8,679 bases of DNA from Wolbachia pipientis (GTDB lineage Bacteria; Pseudomonadota; Alphaproteobacteria; Rickettsiales; Anaplasmataceae), in the NCBI RefSeq assembly GCF_023661085.1, contig NZ_JAHDJT010000050.1:1-8679 (forward strand), read 5' to 3'. The number at the start of each line of letters is the position of its first letter. Position 1 is the first letter of the stretch. Both the position numbers and the translations under genes were made by a program. This document shows positions 1-8,374 of the stretch, piece by piece. The notes below the pieces were generated by a model. The model ran no database searches. It had not been told where the DNA came from and saw only the letters and a list, made by a program, of their open reading frames with translations.

Positions 1-37
1 AATCTACGATTATTATCTTTTTTCTTTTCCATAATTA

Positions 38-266
38 ATGTTCGTACAGCTGTGCACTAAGGATAAGAATGGCAACACTCCACTTTGCTGCTATGAATGG
101 AGAGCTTGATATAGCAAAAATATTACTCGAACACAACACAAATGTTGATGCTAGAAATCATCAGATAATGACAGCATTGGATTGTGCAACCAATAATAAT
201 CACCAAGAGCTTGTGAAGTTGCTTTTGGCCCATGGTGCGGTTCCTGTGTCTACTGAAAGTGTTTAA
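38..266 (+). pseudogene. ankyrin-repeat protein remnant, frameshifted
   Basis: Two reading frames together encode about two ankyrin repeats. From the ATG at 38 the frame reads into a classic repeat start (KDKNGNTPL, about 59-85). Its partner HFAAMNGELDIAKILLEH continues in another frame, open from the ATG at 69 to the stop at 264-266. A second repeat follows (TALDCATNNNHQELVKLLLAHGA). Joining them gives the consensus DKNGNTPLHFAA, so the break lies at about 80-85. Ankyrin repeats mediate protein-protein contacts and are common in Wolbachia, where some proteins are thought to reach the host. At about 75 residues with only two repeats this is probably a relic of a longer gene. An in-frame stop at 32-34 closes the upstream frame, and the window edge hides anything earlier. 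The 65-residue ORF at 69-266 could still be translated, but its ATG falls inside the repeat and has no clear ribosome binding site. Confidence 0.6.
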
Positions 267-296
267 TGTAGCTTGAGAGAAGAAAAATTATTTGTC

Positions 297-325
297 TTGA
301 CAGCATATATGACATCCTTTACGAT
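297..325 (+). promoter_or_regulatory. sigma70-type promoter for rplU-rpmA-tRNA-Ile
   Basis: A perfect -35 hexamer TTGACA (297-302) is followed after exactly 17 bases by TACGAT (320-325, 4 of 6 matches to TATAAT). It lies about 30 bases before the rplU start codon, in the gap after the ankyrin relic. Spacing and position fit the promoter of the ribosomal protein/tRNA unit. No transcript data support it. Confidence 0.5.
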
Positions 326-355
326 TAAAGTTAACAGTGAAAGTGTATATTTGTT

Positions 356-658
356 ATGTTTGCGGTGATTGAAACAGGTGGAAAGCAGTATTTAGTAAAA
401 AAAGGTAGTGTAATAAAAGTAGAAAAGCTAGAAGCTGAGGAAGGAAAGGAGGTGGAGATTGACAAGGTAGTTTGCCTTTCAGACAACGGTTTATCTTATT
501 CACCTAATGCTACTGTTAAAGCTGAAGTGCTTGAGCAATGCAGAGGGGAGAAAATTATAATTTTTAAAAAGAAGAGAAGAAAGAATTACCGTAGGAAAAC
601 CGGTCATAGGCAGTATATAACTGTTCTTCGTATCAATGAAATTAATCTCCAAAAGTAA
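356..658 (+). CDS. rplU: 50S ribosomal protein L21
   Basis: L21 is a structural protein of the large ribosomal subunit that binds 23S rRNA. The 100-residue product has the family hallmarks: an N-terminal [11 protein letters not shown] strand (residues 2-12), a middle segment typical of the beta-barrel, and the basic C-terminal signature [17 protein letters not shown] (about 70-86), which contacts rRNA. The length is normal for bacterial L21 (about 100-105). The ATG start puts the conserved FAVI motif directly after Met; only a weak purine-rich stretch (AGTGAAAG) precedes it. rpmA follows after 10 bases, the usual bacterial rplU-rpmA order, so the two are very likely cotranscribed from the promoter at 297-325. 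Nothing is broken or missing. Confidence 0.97.
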   Translation: MFAVIETGGKQYLVKKGSVIKVEKLEAEEGKEVEIDKVVCLSDNGLSYSPNATVKAEVLEQCRGEKIIIFKKKRRKNYRRKTGHRQYITVLRINEINLQK

Positions 659-668
659 GGGGTGAGAT

Positions 669-938
669 ATGGCAACTAAAAAATCGGGTGGTAGTTCCTG
701 TAATGGTAGAGATTCCGCAGGTCGTAGGTTAGGAATAAAAAAGAACGGAAAAGTTATTCCTGGTAACATAATTGTCCGTCAAAGAGGAACAAAATTTCAC
801 CCTGGAAGGAATGTTGGTATGGGTAAAGATCACACAATTTTTGCCAAGATAGAAGGCTGGGTCAAATTTAGAAAGTCAGTAAATAAAAAGACTTTTATTG
901 ATATTTTGCCTGCGGATAATATACAAGTTTCAGCTTAG
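669..938 (+). CDS. rpmA: 50S ribosomal protein L27
   Basis: L27 is a large-subunit protein whose flexible N-terminus reaches towards the peptidyl transferase centre. The 89-residue product begins [16 protein letters not shown], the canonical start without the cleavable extension found in Firmicutes, and carries the signature [15 protein letters not shown] (about 33-47) and then the conserved [12 protein letters not shown] block. The length is normal. The ATG is preceded by a clear GGGGTGA ribosome binding site at 659-665. Its TAG stop ends at 938 and the tRNA-Ile acceptor stem begins at 939, so 5' processing of the tRNA would cut the message right behind the stop codon. Confidence 0.97.
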   Translation: MATKKSGGSSCNGRDSAGRRLGIKKNGKVIPGNIIVRQRGTKFHPGRNVGMGKDHTIFAKIEGWVKFRKSVNKKTFIDILPADNIQVSA

Positions 939-1014
<76 letters not shown>

Positions 1015-1015
<1 letters not shown>

Positions 1016-1032
1016 TTTAGTAATTACTAAAT
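1015..1032. repeat. 18-bp perfect AT-rich palindrome after tRNA-Ile
   Basis: The sequence reads ATTTAGTAATTACTAAAT, identical on both strands, and starts at the last base of the tRNA CCA end. A hairpin would need to open the centre, leaving about 7 A/T-rich pairs, and no T-run follows. It is therefore a poor intrinsic terminator; it could be a protein-binding site, a processing signal or chance in AT-rich DNA. Confidence 0.5.
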
Positions 1033-1079
1033 AGATCTTCTATAACAACTTTGACATTGCATGAGCAGAAGCCTAAAGC

Positions 1080-2252
1080 ATGAATTTATATAAAAATTTA
1101 ATCACCAGTGAATCAGTTGCAGCTGGTCATCCAGACAAAGTAGCGGATCAAATTTCGGATGCAATACTTGATGAATATCTTTTTACTGACTCTTTCTCGC
1201 GAACCGCAATAGAGACTTTAGTTACTAAAGATAACGTTATTATAGCGGGAGAAGTGTTTGGACCTAACATCGCAAATAGCAGAATTGAAAATATTGTACG
1301 CAGTACAATAAAAGATATTGGTTACGAATGCGATGGTTTCCACTGGAAAAAAGTGAAAGTAAATATATTGCTGCATGAACAATCAAATGACATTGCAATA
1401 GGGGTAGATCAAGGTGCTGGAGATCAGGGCATAATGTATGGTTATGCAACGACAGAGACAGAAAGTCTCATGCCGGCGCCCATTTTTTATGCGCACTTGA
1501 TTTTAAGAAATATCATGAGTGTAGCTAAAGAAGCAAAACTTGGTCCAGATGCAAAATCGCAAATCACCTTGGCGTATGAGAATAATCTGCCAGTACGTGC
1601 TGAAAGTGTTATCGTTTCAATACAGCACTCTGAAGATCTGGATCAATCAAAGGTAAAAGAAATAATTTACTCTTGCATAGTTTCATCTTTGCCTAAAGGA
1701 TGGATGTGTTCTGAGGAAAATCTCTTGGTCAATCCAACTGGTAGGTTTGTTGTTGGTGGGCCAGTTGGTGATTGTGGATTAACTGGGCGAAAAATCATGG
1801 TTGATACTTATGGAGGCTATATTCCGCATGGTGGGGGAGCGTTTTCTGGAAAAGATGCAACAAAGGTTGATAGATCTGCAGCTTATATGGCAAGATATCT
1901 TGCTAAAAATATTGTCTTTGCAGGTTTAGCCAAGCGCTGCCTTGTGCAGCTTTCTTACGCAATTGGTGTGTCAAAACCTACTTCATTCTACATTGATACA
2001 TTTGGTACAAATACGGTAGATGAGAAGAGGGTTAAAAAGCTTATCGAAGATAACATAGATTTATCAACTAAAGGTATCATCAAACACTTATTGCTTAACC
2101 GTCCTATATATAAACGTACAGCCTGTTATGGACACTTTGGTAAGAAATCAGAAAAAGATGGTGGATTCTCTTGGGAAAACATAGATTTGTCTGATGTTCT
2201 TTGTAGGGAGTTTAATATGGGGAACAACAAAAAAATTTCTTTAGATTGCTAA
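1080..2252 (+). CDS. metK: S-adenosylmethionine synthetase
   Basis: This cytoplasmic enzyme (methionine adenosyltransferase) makes S-adenosylmethionine from methionine and ATP, supplying the cell's methyl donor. The 390-residue product shows the three-domain family motifs in order: the active-site segment ESVAAGHPDK (11-20, catalytic His at 17), LLHEQSNDIAIGVDQ (97-111), the methionine-binding GAGDQG (112-117), NPTGRFVVGGP (218-228), and the phosphate-binding loop GGGAFSGKDATKVDRS (251-266). The C-terminal YGHFGK (350-355) matches the family end. Small deviations from the common form (ESVAAG for ESVSEG, GDCG for GDAG, KDAT for KDPT) look like endosymbiont drift and spare catalytic residues. 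The length is usual. The start is the only ATG giving the normal N-terminus; the ribosome binding site is weak (AGAAG). No SAM riboswitch is recognisable in the 64-base leader. Confidence 0.97.
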   Translation: MNLYKNLITSESVAAGHPDKVADQISDAILDEYLFTDSFSRTAIETLVTKDNVIIAGEVFGPNIANSRIENIVRSTIKDIGYECDGFHWKKVKVNILLHEQSNDIAIGVDQGAGDQGIMYGYATTETESLMPAPIFYAHLILRNIMSVAKEAKLGPDAKSQITLAYENNLPVRAESVIVSIQHSEDLDQSKVKEIIYSCIVSSLPKGWMCSEENLLVNPTGRFVVGGPVGDCGLTGRKIMVDTYGGYIPHGGGAFSGKDATKVDRSAAYMARYLAKNIVFAGLAKRCLVQLSYAIGVSKPTSFYIDTFGTNTVDEKRVKKLIEDNIDLSTKGIIKHLLLNRPIYKRTACYGHFGKKSEKDGGFSWENIDLSDVLCREFNMGNNKKISLDC

Positions 2253-2291
2253 AGTTTTTGATTTATAGCTTAATACTGATATACTAACCTA

Positions 2292-2320
2292 TTGTTAAAG
2301 TATAATTAGCTTTTCATAAT
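2292..2320 (+). promoter_or_regulatory. candidate promoter for the TenA pair
   Basis: TTGTTA (2292-2297, 4 of 6) and CATAAT (2315-2320, 5 of 6) are separated by 17 bases, about 50 bases before the first TenA start. The surroundings are very A/T-rich, so chance matches are likely. The -10 element sits in the loop and right arm of the inverted repeat at 2299-2329. Confidence 0.3.
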
Positions 2321-2329
2321 AATTATACT
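2299..2329. repeat. 10-bp inverted repeat in metK-tenA gap
   Basis: AGTATAATTA (2299-2308) and TAATTATACT (2320-2329) are perfect inverted arms around an 11-base loop. The stem has one G-C pair at each end region and is otherwise A/T, and no clean T-tract follows. It could be a weak 3' structure for metK, or an operator, since it overlaps the candidate promoter at 2292-2320. Confidence 0.45.
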
Positions 2330-2369
2330 ATACTAGTAATAATTTTTATATTTATGGGGGGCTCACAAA

Positions 2370-3057
2370 ATGTGTAACAAAATAAAAGAGAAATTCTACG
2401 ATATAGCTGTAAGAGAATCATCTGATCTTGTTGAAAAAATAAAAGAACATCCTTATTAATGTTGAGTTAATGAACAGTACGCTAAATTATGAAAAATTTA
2501 AATTTTATCTTCAGCAGGGTTTTTTATATTTAGTAGACTGCACTCGTGCTTTGTTGGTTATTGCAGCTAAAGTGAATGACGTTGAAATAATGAATAGTTT
2601 AATCAATGTAGCAAGGGGAACATTTGATGTTCGAAAACAATATGAAAAATATTTTGAAGATTGTGATTTATCCGATAATCACAAGAAGTCAAGGACTTGT
2701 TCTGCCTTTACTGACTTTTTCATGTGTGCTGCATATCATAATTCTGTTGCTGAAGCTTTAGCAGCATCTTACCCTTGCTTCAACATATATCAAATCGTTG
2801 TGCATCATATGATGAACAAGGTAACACCTAGGGAGGTTAAAAACAACAAGTACGAAGGATGGATCGACATTTATAATAGCAAAACAATGAATGCTGCAAT
2901 TGATGAGGTCACCAATATTACAAATAAGCTATATAAAGAAGCTGATGAATATGAGAAGAAAAGAATGCGTGAGTTTTTTAAGAGAGGACTGGAGCTAGAG
3001 TTAGTGTTTTGGGATGAGGTGTATTACTTTAATACACCTATGGTAAAAGCGTGTTAG
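2370..3057 (+). pseudogene. TenA/THI-4 family protein (thiaminase II-like), frameshifted copy 1
   Basis: TenA proteins are all-helical hydrolases that salvage the pyrimidine moiety of degraded thiamine. The gene starts at the ATG at 2370, eight bases after a GGGGGG ribosome binding site (2356-2361), and encodes 29 residues ending KIKEHPY before TAA (2457-2459). The rest continues one base later in another frame: NVELMNSTLNYEKFKFYLQQ, matching copy 2 (HPFNVELANNTLSIESFKFYIQQ). One extra base near 2454-2457 therefore splits what would be a product of about 228 residues. The downstream part is open from the ATG at 2470 to the stop at 3055-3057 (195 residues). It keeps the family's Cys (SYPCFNIY), a YEGWIDIY segment, and the C-terminal LELELVFWDEVY with the conserved Glu. 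The usual active-site Asp after YLQQ is Gly here (LQQGFLYL). Frameshift plus lost Asp suggest a nonfunctional gene, though restart at 2470 remains possible. Confidence 0.75.
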
Positions 3058-3755
3058 TGGAAAATTGCTCACATCTTGGTCTTGATGGTATTATAGCGTT
3101 CAGTGGTATAATTAAGAGTTATTATGGATCAAATCTTTTAAAGGACATGATTGAACATCCTTTTAATGTTGAATTGGCAAATAATACTCTAAGCATAGAG
3201 AGCTTCAAATTCTATATTCAACAAGATGCCTTATTCTTGAGTGATTATATTCGTACCGTTTTAATCACTGCATCCAAAGTAGAAAATTGTAACAATATTA
3301 CCCCACTCATAGAGGTGGCTCAGGGAGCAATGGCCATTATGAGGGTTTTATATAACCACTACTTTGCTGTGTATTCCATAAATCGTGGAGAAAAGTCCCT
3401 TGAATGCTTCAATTTCACTAATTTTCTTTTGTCTACCTCATATAACGACACTTATGAAGCCATAACAATTTTATACTCCTGCCATTTTATATATAAGGTT
3501 GTTATTGATGGCATGAAGAGTAAGATTAAGAAAAATAACAGATATAAAGATTGGTTTGATTTTTATTGCGGTAGTTTAGTAGGGTCTGGGTGCATCGCTT
3601 TAGAGAGTATTGTTGATGAATATTGCCAAAAAGTAGGGGGAAATGAAAGGAGTAGAATGCTTGAATTATTTGGAATCAGTGCACAATTTGAGTTGGACTT
3701 TTGGAACAGCGCATATAATGTTTCAAAATTCAATCAAGTGCCTGAGGAACATTGA
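3051..3755 (+). CDS. TenA/THI-4 family protein (thiaminase II-like), copy 2
   Basis: This is a full-length TenA-family product of up to 234 residues (typical 220-240), probably cytoplasmic, with a likely role in thiamine pyrimidine salvage. Visible family features are IEHPFNVELANNTL (about 34-47), YIQQDALFLSDYIR (about 55-68, Asp after QQ aligning with the catalytic Asp44 of Bacillus subtilis TenA), ILYSCHFIYKVV (Cys aligning with Cys135), YKDWFDFYCGS, and the C-terminal QFELDFWNSAY (Glu aligning with Glu205). By eye it shares roughly 30% identity with copy 1, so the duplication is old. The frame opens at 3033. The GTG at 3051 overlaps the copy 1 stop, suggesting translational coupling; a GTG at 3057 is also possible, while the ATG at 3147 would cut helix 1. 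No other thiamine gene lies in the window. The family assignment is firm; the substrate is inferred. Confidence 0.85.
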   Translation: MLVENCSHLGLDGIIAFSGIIKSYYGSNLLKDMIEHPFNVELANNTLSIESFKFYIQQDALFLSDYIRTVLITASKVENCNNITPLIEVAQGAMAIMRVLYNHYFAVYSINRGEKSLECFNFTNFLLSTSYNDTYEAITILYSCHFIYKVVIDGMKSKIKKNNRYKDWFDFYCGSLVGSGCIALESIVDEYCQKVGGNERSRMLELFGISAQFELDFWNSAYNVSKFNQVPEEH

Positions 3756-3779
3756 CAGTTTTGAGCTAATTTGTATGCT
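3752..3779 (+). promoter_or_regulatory. candidate promoter for coxC-ruvC
   Basis: A perfect TTGACA (3752-3757) is followed after 16 bases by TATGCT (3774-3779, 4 of 6), ending 23 bases before the coxC start codon. The -35 box overlaps the TGA stop of the preceding TenA gene (3753-3755). Confidence 0.4.
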
Positions 3780-3802
3780 TAATACGTATTTTTGAAGATG
3801 AT

Positions 3803-4630
3803 ATGAAAAGTAAAGAACATGATTTTCATTTAGTGGATCCAAGTCCTTGGCCAATTATTATATCAGCGGCAATTTTTATTCTTGCGCTTGGGTTAGTTGG
3901 CACACTCCACAAACAGATTTTTGGAATACTTAGTTTAATTTTAGGAATTTCTGCGGTATCGGGAGTGTTATTTTATTGGTGGAGGGATGTGATAAAAGAA
4001 GCCATTTATGATAAATGCCATACTGCCATTGTAAAAAATGGACTTAGGGTTGCAATGTACTTATTTATCCTTTCAGAAGTTGTATTTTTTATAGCGTTCT
4101 TTTGTTCATTCTTTAAAGCCTGGCTTGACCCAGTTTTTTCATTTGAAGCATTTTCTCCTACAAAAAGGGTTGAATGGCCTCCTGAGGGAATTTTGCCACC
4201 TGATCCGTGGTCATTGCCGTTTATGAACACGTTAATATTACTGCTTTCTGGTACAACTATTAACTGGGCACATCACTCTCTACTCGAAAATGATAAAAAG
4301 AGCATGATTAAAATGCTATCAACGACTATATTGCTTGGGATATTTTTTATAATGGTGCAAGCTATGGAGTATCATGAGGCAAGTTTTTCTCTACAAGAAA
4401 CAGGAGAAAAGCTGATCTATGCATCCAATTTTTATATGATTACTGGGTTTCACTGCGCACACGTTATAATAGGGATAATATTTTTGTCAGTATGTTTGTT
4501 CAGGGCTCGGAAAGATCAATTTACACCTCAAGACCATTTATGCTTTGAATTTGCTTCCTGGTATTGGCACTTTGTAGATGTGGTCTGGATATTTTTGTTT
4601 GTATTTATTTATTGGCTGAGTGTTTTTTAG
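3803..4630 (+). CDS. coxC: cytochrome c oxidase subunit III
   Basis: Subunit III is an integral inner-membrane component of aa3-type cytochrome c oxidase, the terminal oxidase that reduces O2 to water; it stabilises the core and binds lipids. The 275-residue product has the alphaproteobacterial/mitochondrial pattern: HDFHLVDPSPWP (6-17), about seven hydrophobic helices (near 18-34, 40-58, 80-105, 138-158, 170-190, 206-232, 250-274), WWRDVIKEA (59-67), SEVVFF (91-96), LPPDPWSLP (131-139), LLLSGTTINWAHHSL (146-160), and WYWHFVDVVWIFLF (253-266). The usual GFHGxHV motif is GFHCAHVIIG (215-224), with Cys for Gly. No signal peptide is seen or expected. The ATG at 3803, preceded by GAAGA, gives the normal N-terminus. 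ruvC begins on the base after its stop, so the two are probably cotranscribed. Subunits I and II are not in the window. Confidence 0.96.
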   Translation: MKSKEHDFHLVDPSPWPIIISAAIFILALGLVGTLHKQIFGILSLILGISAVSGVLFYWWRDVIKEAIYDKCHTAIVKNGLRVAMYLFILSEVVFFIAFFCSFFKAWLDPVFSFEAFSPTKRVEWPPEGILPPDPWSLPFMNTLILLLSGTTINWAHHSLLENDKKSMIKMLSTTILLGIFFIMVQAMEYHEASFSLQETGEKLIYASNFYMITGFHCAHVIIGIIFLSVCLFRARKDQFTPQDHLCFEFASWYWHFVDVVWIFLFVFIYWLSVF

Positions 4631-5119
4631 GTGGTTAAAATAATAGGTCTCGATCCGGGAATAAGTAAAACCGGATGGGCTATTATTGATCTAAGTGAGA
4701 AAAGTAATATTGAGTTTCTGGAAAGTGGTACCATATCAACTGACAGTAAACTCAGCATAGGTGAACGTCTGCACATAATTTTCGGACAGTTAAAAAAAGT
4801 AATTTCTTTGTATTCTCCAAGTGAAGCTGCGGTGGAGAAAGTTTTCGTTAATAAGAATCCTAAATCTTCGCTAACTTTAGGGTATGCGAGAGGGGTCGTG
4901 ATTTTATCGTTGGAGATAGCAGGGTTCACTATAAATGAATATGATGCAAACTATATAAAGAAAAGCATTACTGGAAATGGCCATGCTGACAAAGATCAAG
5001 TTATATTTATGGTGAAACAGATAGTTAAAAATTTAGATATAAAATGTCACCATGCTGCTGATGCTCTTGCTATAGCAATTTGTCATGCTCATATGAAAGG
5101 CTCATGTTTTATGGGATAG
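4631..5119 (+). CDS. ruvC: crossover junction endodeoxyribonuclease RuvC
   Basis: RuvC is the dimeric resolvase that cuts Holliday junctions in partnership with the RuvAB branch-migration motor. The 162-residue product, of normal length, has the RNase H-like fold motifs: IIGLDPGISKTGWAII (4-19, catalytic Asp8), AAVEKVFVNKNPKSSLTLGYARG (66-88, catalytic Glu69), GNGHADKDQV (115-124), and HHAADALAIAICHAH (140-154, His141 and Asp144). Escherichia coli RuvC has Asp at the His141 position, but a His is known in other family members such as Thermus, so the active site looks complete. The start is GTG at 4631, directly after the coxC TAG. It has no good ribosome binding site of its own, which suggests coupling to coxC translation. 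ruvA and ruvB are not nearby. It converges with ligA. Confidence 0.95.
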   Translation: MVKIIGLDPGISKTGWAIIDLSEKSNIEFLESGTISTDSKLSIGERLHIIFGQLKKVISLYSPSEAAVEKVFVNKNPKSSLTLGYARGVVILSLEIAGFTINEYDANYIKKSITGNGHADKDQVIFMVKQIVKNLDIKCHHAADALAIAICHAHMKGSCFMG

Positions 5120-5154
5120 TTTTTGTGCAGCGGAATGTTAGAATGAGATAGACA

Positions 5155-5200
5155 AGGTGTCCTAAAAATGCATCTCAAAGGTACGCTCATTTAGACACTT
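5155..5200. repeat. imperfect inverted repeat between convergent ruvC and ligA
   Basis: The left arm AGGTGTCCTAAAAATG (5155-5170) pairs with CATTTAGACACTT (5188-5200), with small bulges at 5162 and 5167-5168. The core GTGTC/GACAC and TAAA/TTTA pairs are perfect. The loop is about 17 bases. It sits in the 82-base gap between the ruvC and ligA stop codons, so it may act as a bidirectional 3' structure. No strong T-tract follows on either strand. The terminal-repeat look (GGTGTCCTAAA/TTTAGACACTT) could also be a mobile-element relic. Confidence 0.4.
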
Positions 5201-5201
5201 C

Positions 5202-7244
<2,043 letters not shown>

Positions 7245-7273
7245 TTATCTCCCAACACTGGAACTAGTGAACA

Positions 7274-7303
7274 AATATGAAATCATATTAATTTTCTCGT
7301 CAA
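7274..7303 (-). promoter_or_regulatory. candidate promoter for ligA
   Basis: On the minus strand TTGACG (7303-7298, 5 of 6) is followed after 18 bases by CATATT (7279-7274, 4 of 6), giving a leader of about 30 bases to the ligA ATG. Position is good; the -10 match is modest. Confidence 0.35.
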
Positions 7304-7403
7304 GCTGTGAATTTTCATGAATTTAATGCATAGTAGAGGTAAAGTACTAGAAAATCAATAGAAGCTGCAGATGATTGAAAGTAGGTAGGAGCGATATATT
7401 TAT

Positions 7404-7433
7404 TTGCAACCAGTAACTAGAATTACTTATTAT
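7404..7433 (+). promoter_or_regulatory. candidate promoter for surE
   Basis: TTGCAA (7404-7409, 4 of 6) and TATTAT (7428-7433, 5 of 6) are 18 bases apart, ending 25 bases before the preferred surE ATG. An overlapping TATAAC (7431-7436) is an alternative -10. The divergent ligA promoter lies about 100 bases to the left in the same gap. Confidence 0.35.
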
Positions 7434-7458
7434 AACTTTGGAGCATATAAAATTTCAT

Positions 7459-8202
7459 ATGGTAATATTGATAACAAATGATGATGGTTTTGAAAGTGAA
7501 GGAATAAAATTACTCAAAGAGATTGCACAAAATTTTGCATCAGAAATATGGGTGGTGGCACCAGATACTGACAGAAGTGGAGCAGCAAGATCTCTTAACT
7601 GCCCAATAAGTCAATCTATTAGAGTAAACCAACATGGTAAAAAGGAATTCAGTGTGTCTGGTACTCCTGCAGATTGTGTTATTATTGCGCTGAATAAGAT
7701 CATGGATAAGAAGCCAGATTTAATATTATCTGGAGTAAATATTGGATCAAACGTTGGAGACGATGTTTGTTACTCAGGAACAATTGGTGCTGTTATGGAA
7801 GGCGCTACAAGATCTATACCTTCTATTGCACTAAGCCAAGTATATCATAACGGGATAAACTGGCACAATACAAAGGTTTTTGCACCAAAGGTTATTGCTA
7901 AACTAGTTGAAATTGGCTGGCCTAAAAATATAGCGATGAGTGTAAATCTTCCTGCTGTGGAAAAAGTAAAAGGAATAGAGTTTGTTGAGCAAGGTGAATA
8001 TAACATTGATGGAGATTTAACCTTTACTGAAAATTCAGATGGCTCTTTAAGTTTAAACTGGTCTCGAGAACACTCAGGTAGTGGTAGTGTAGGTAAAATC
8101 AAAGAAGGATTTATCACTATCACACCAATAAAATTAGATTTTACAGATTATGATACGTTGAATGCTATGAAAAATTCTCACGCAGACAAATTTTTTCCAT
8201 AG
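7459..8202 (+). CDS. surE: 5'/3'-nucleotidase SurE (survival protein)
   Basis: SurE is a metal-dependent phosphatase that dephosphorylates nucleoside monophosphates and is linked to stationary-phase survival. From the ATG at 7459 the product is 247 residues, normal for the family. It begins MVILITNDDGFESEGI, where Asp8 and Asp9 are metal ligands. Other marks are APDTDRSGAARSL (about 34-46, Ser40 ligand), FSVSGTPADCV (about 64-74), and SGVNIGSNVGDDVCYSGTIGAVMEGA (about 91-116, Asn94 ligand). The reading frame extends upstream to a TTG at 7438 that would add seven residues (MEHIKFH), but the family begins at the conserved strand right after this Met, and the TTG lies at the end of the candidate promoter region. 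GGAG at 7440-7443 is 15 bases from the ATG, rather far. In many bacteria surE neighbours pcm or nlpD; neither is visible here. All catalytic residues are present. Confidence 0.95.
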   Translation: MVILITNDDGFESEGIKLLKEIAQNFASEIWVVAPDTDRSGAARSLNCPISQSIRVNQHGKKEFSVSGTPADCVIIALNKIMDKKPDLILSGVNIGSNVGDDVCYSGTIGAVMEGATRSIPSIALSQVYHNGINWHNTKVFAPKVIAKLVEIGWPKNIAMSVNLPAVEKVKGIEFVEQGEYNIDGDLTFTENSDGSLSLNWSREHSGSGSVGKIKEGFITITPIKLDFTDYDTLNAMKNSHADKFFP

Positions 8203-8274
8203 TTAATTGAAAAAACGTTTGCAAATCTTTTATTAGCCGAATAATATGTGGCTATTAGACATAATACCTCCTAT

Positions 8275-8296
8275 TTCGCACCTTTTTAGGTGCGAA
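8275..8296. terminator. 8-bp perfect hairpin downstream of surE
   Basis: TTCGCACC (8275-8282) and GGTGCGAA (8289-8296) form a perfect stem with five G-C pairs around the loop TTTTTA. It lies 72 bases after the surE stop. The bases that follow (TTAAGG) do not form a T-tract, so intrinsic termination is uncertain; it may instead be an RNA 3' stabilising structure or an intergenic palindrome. Confidence 0.4.
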
Positions 8297-8374
8297 TTAA
8301 GGTTGTGTTTAGATTCAAAACTTTGGTATCTATTTAGGAACGTAGTTAACTTGCAAATATTGAAGCAAAAGTGG

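Noticed and set aside
500..769. 89-codon minus-strand ORF
   Set aside because: It lies antisense across the rplU/rpmA junction, both of which are certain genes; it is a shadow frame.
1016..1079. SAM riboswitch upstream of metK
   Set aside because: Only 64 bases separate the tRNA from metK and I see no conserved SAM-binding core; the palindrome there is A/T-only apart from two G/C pairs.
1051..1079. TTGACA-N17-TAAAGC as metK promoter
   Set aside because: The -10 match is poor and would place the transcription start inside the coding sequence, past the start codon.
2436..2470. Programmed +1 frameshifting of TenA copy 1, as in prfB
   Set aside because: There is no Shine-Dalgarno-like stimulator before the stop, and UAU UAA does not allow a good +1 re-pairing, so a mutation is simpler.
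4627..4929. 100-codon minus-strand ORF opposite ruvC
   Set aside because: The plus-strand frame carries all RuvC catalytic motifs; the antisense frame shows no domain.
7845..8123. 92-codon minus-strand ORF opposite surE
   Set aside because: It is antisense to an intact surE and has no recognisable domain or start signal.
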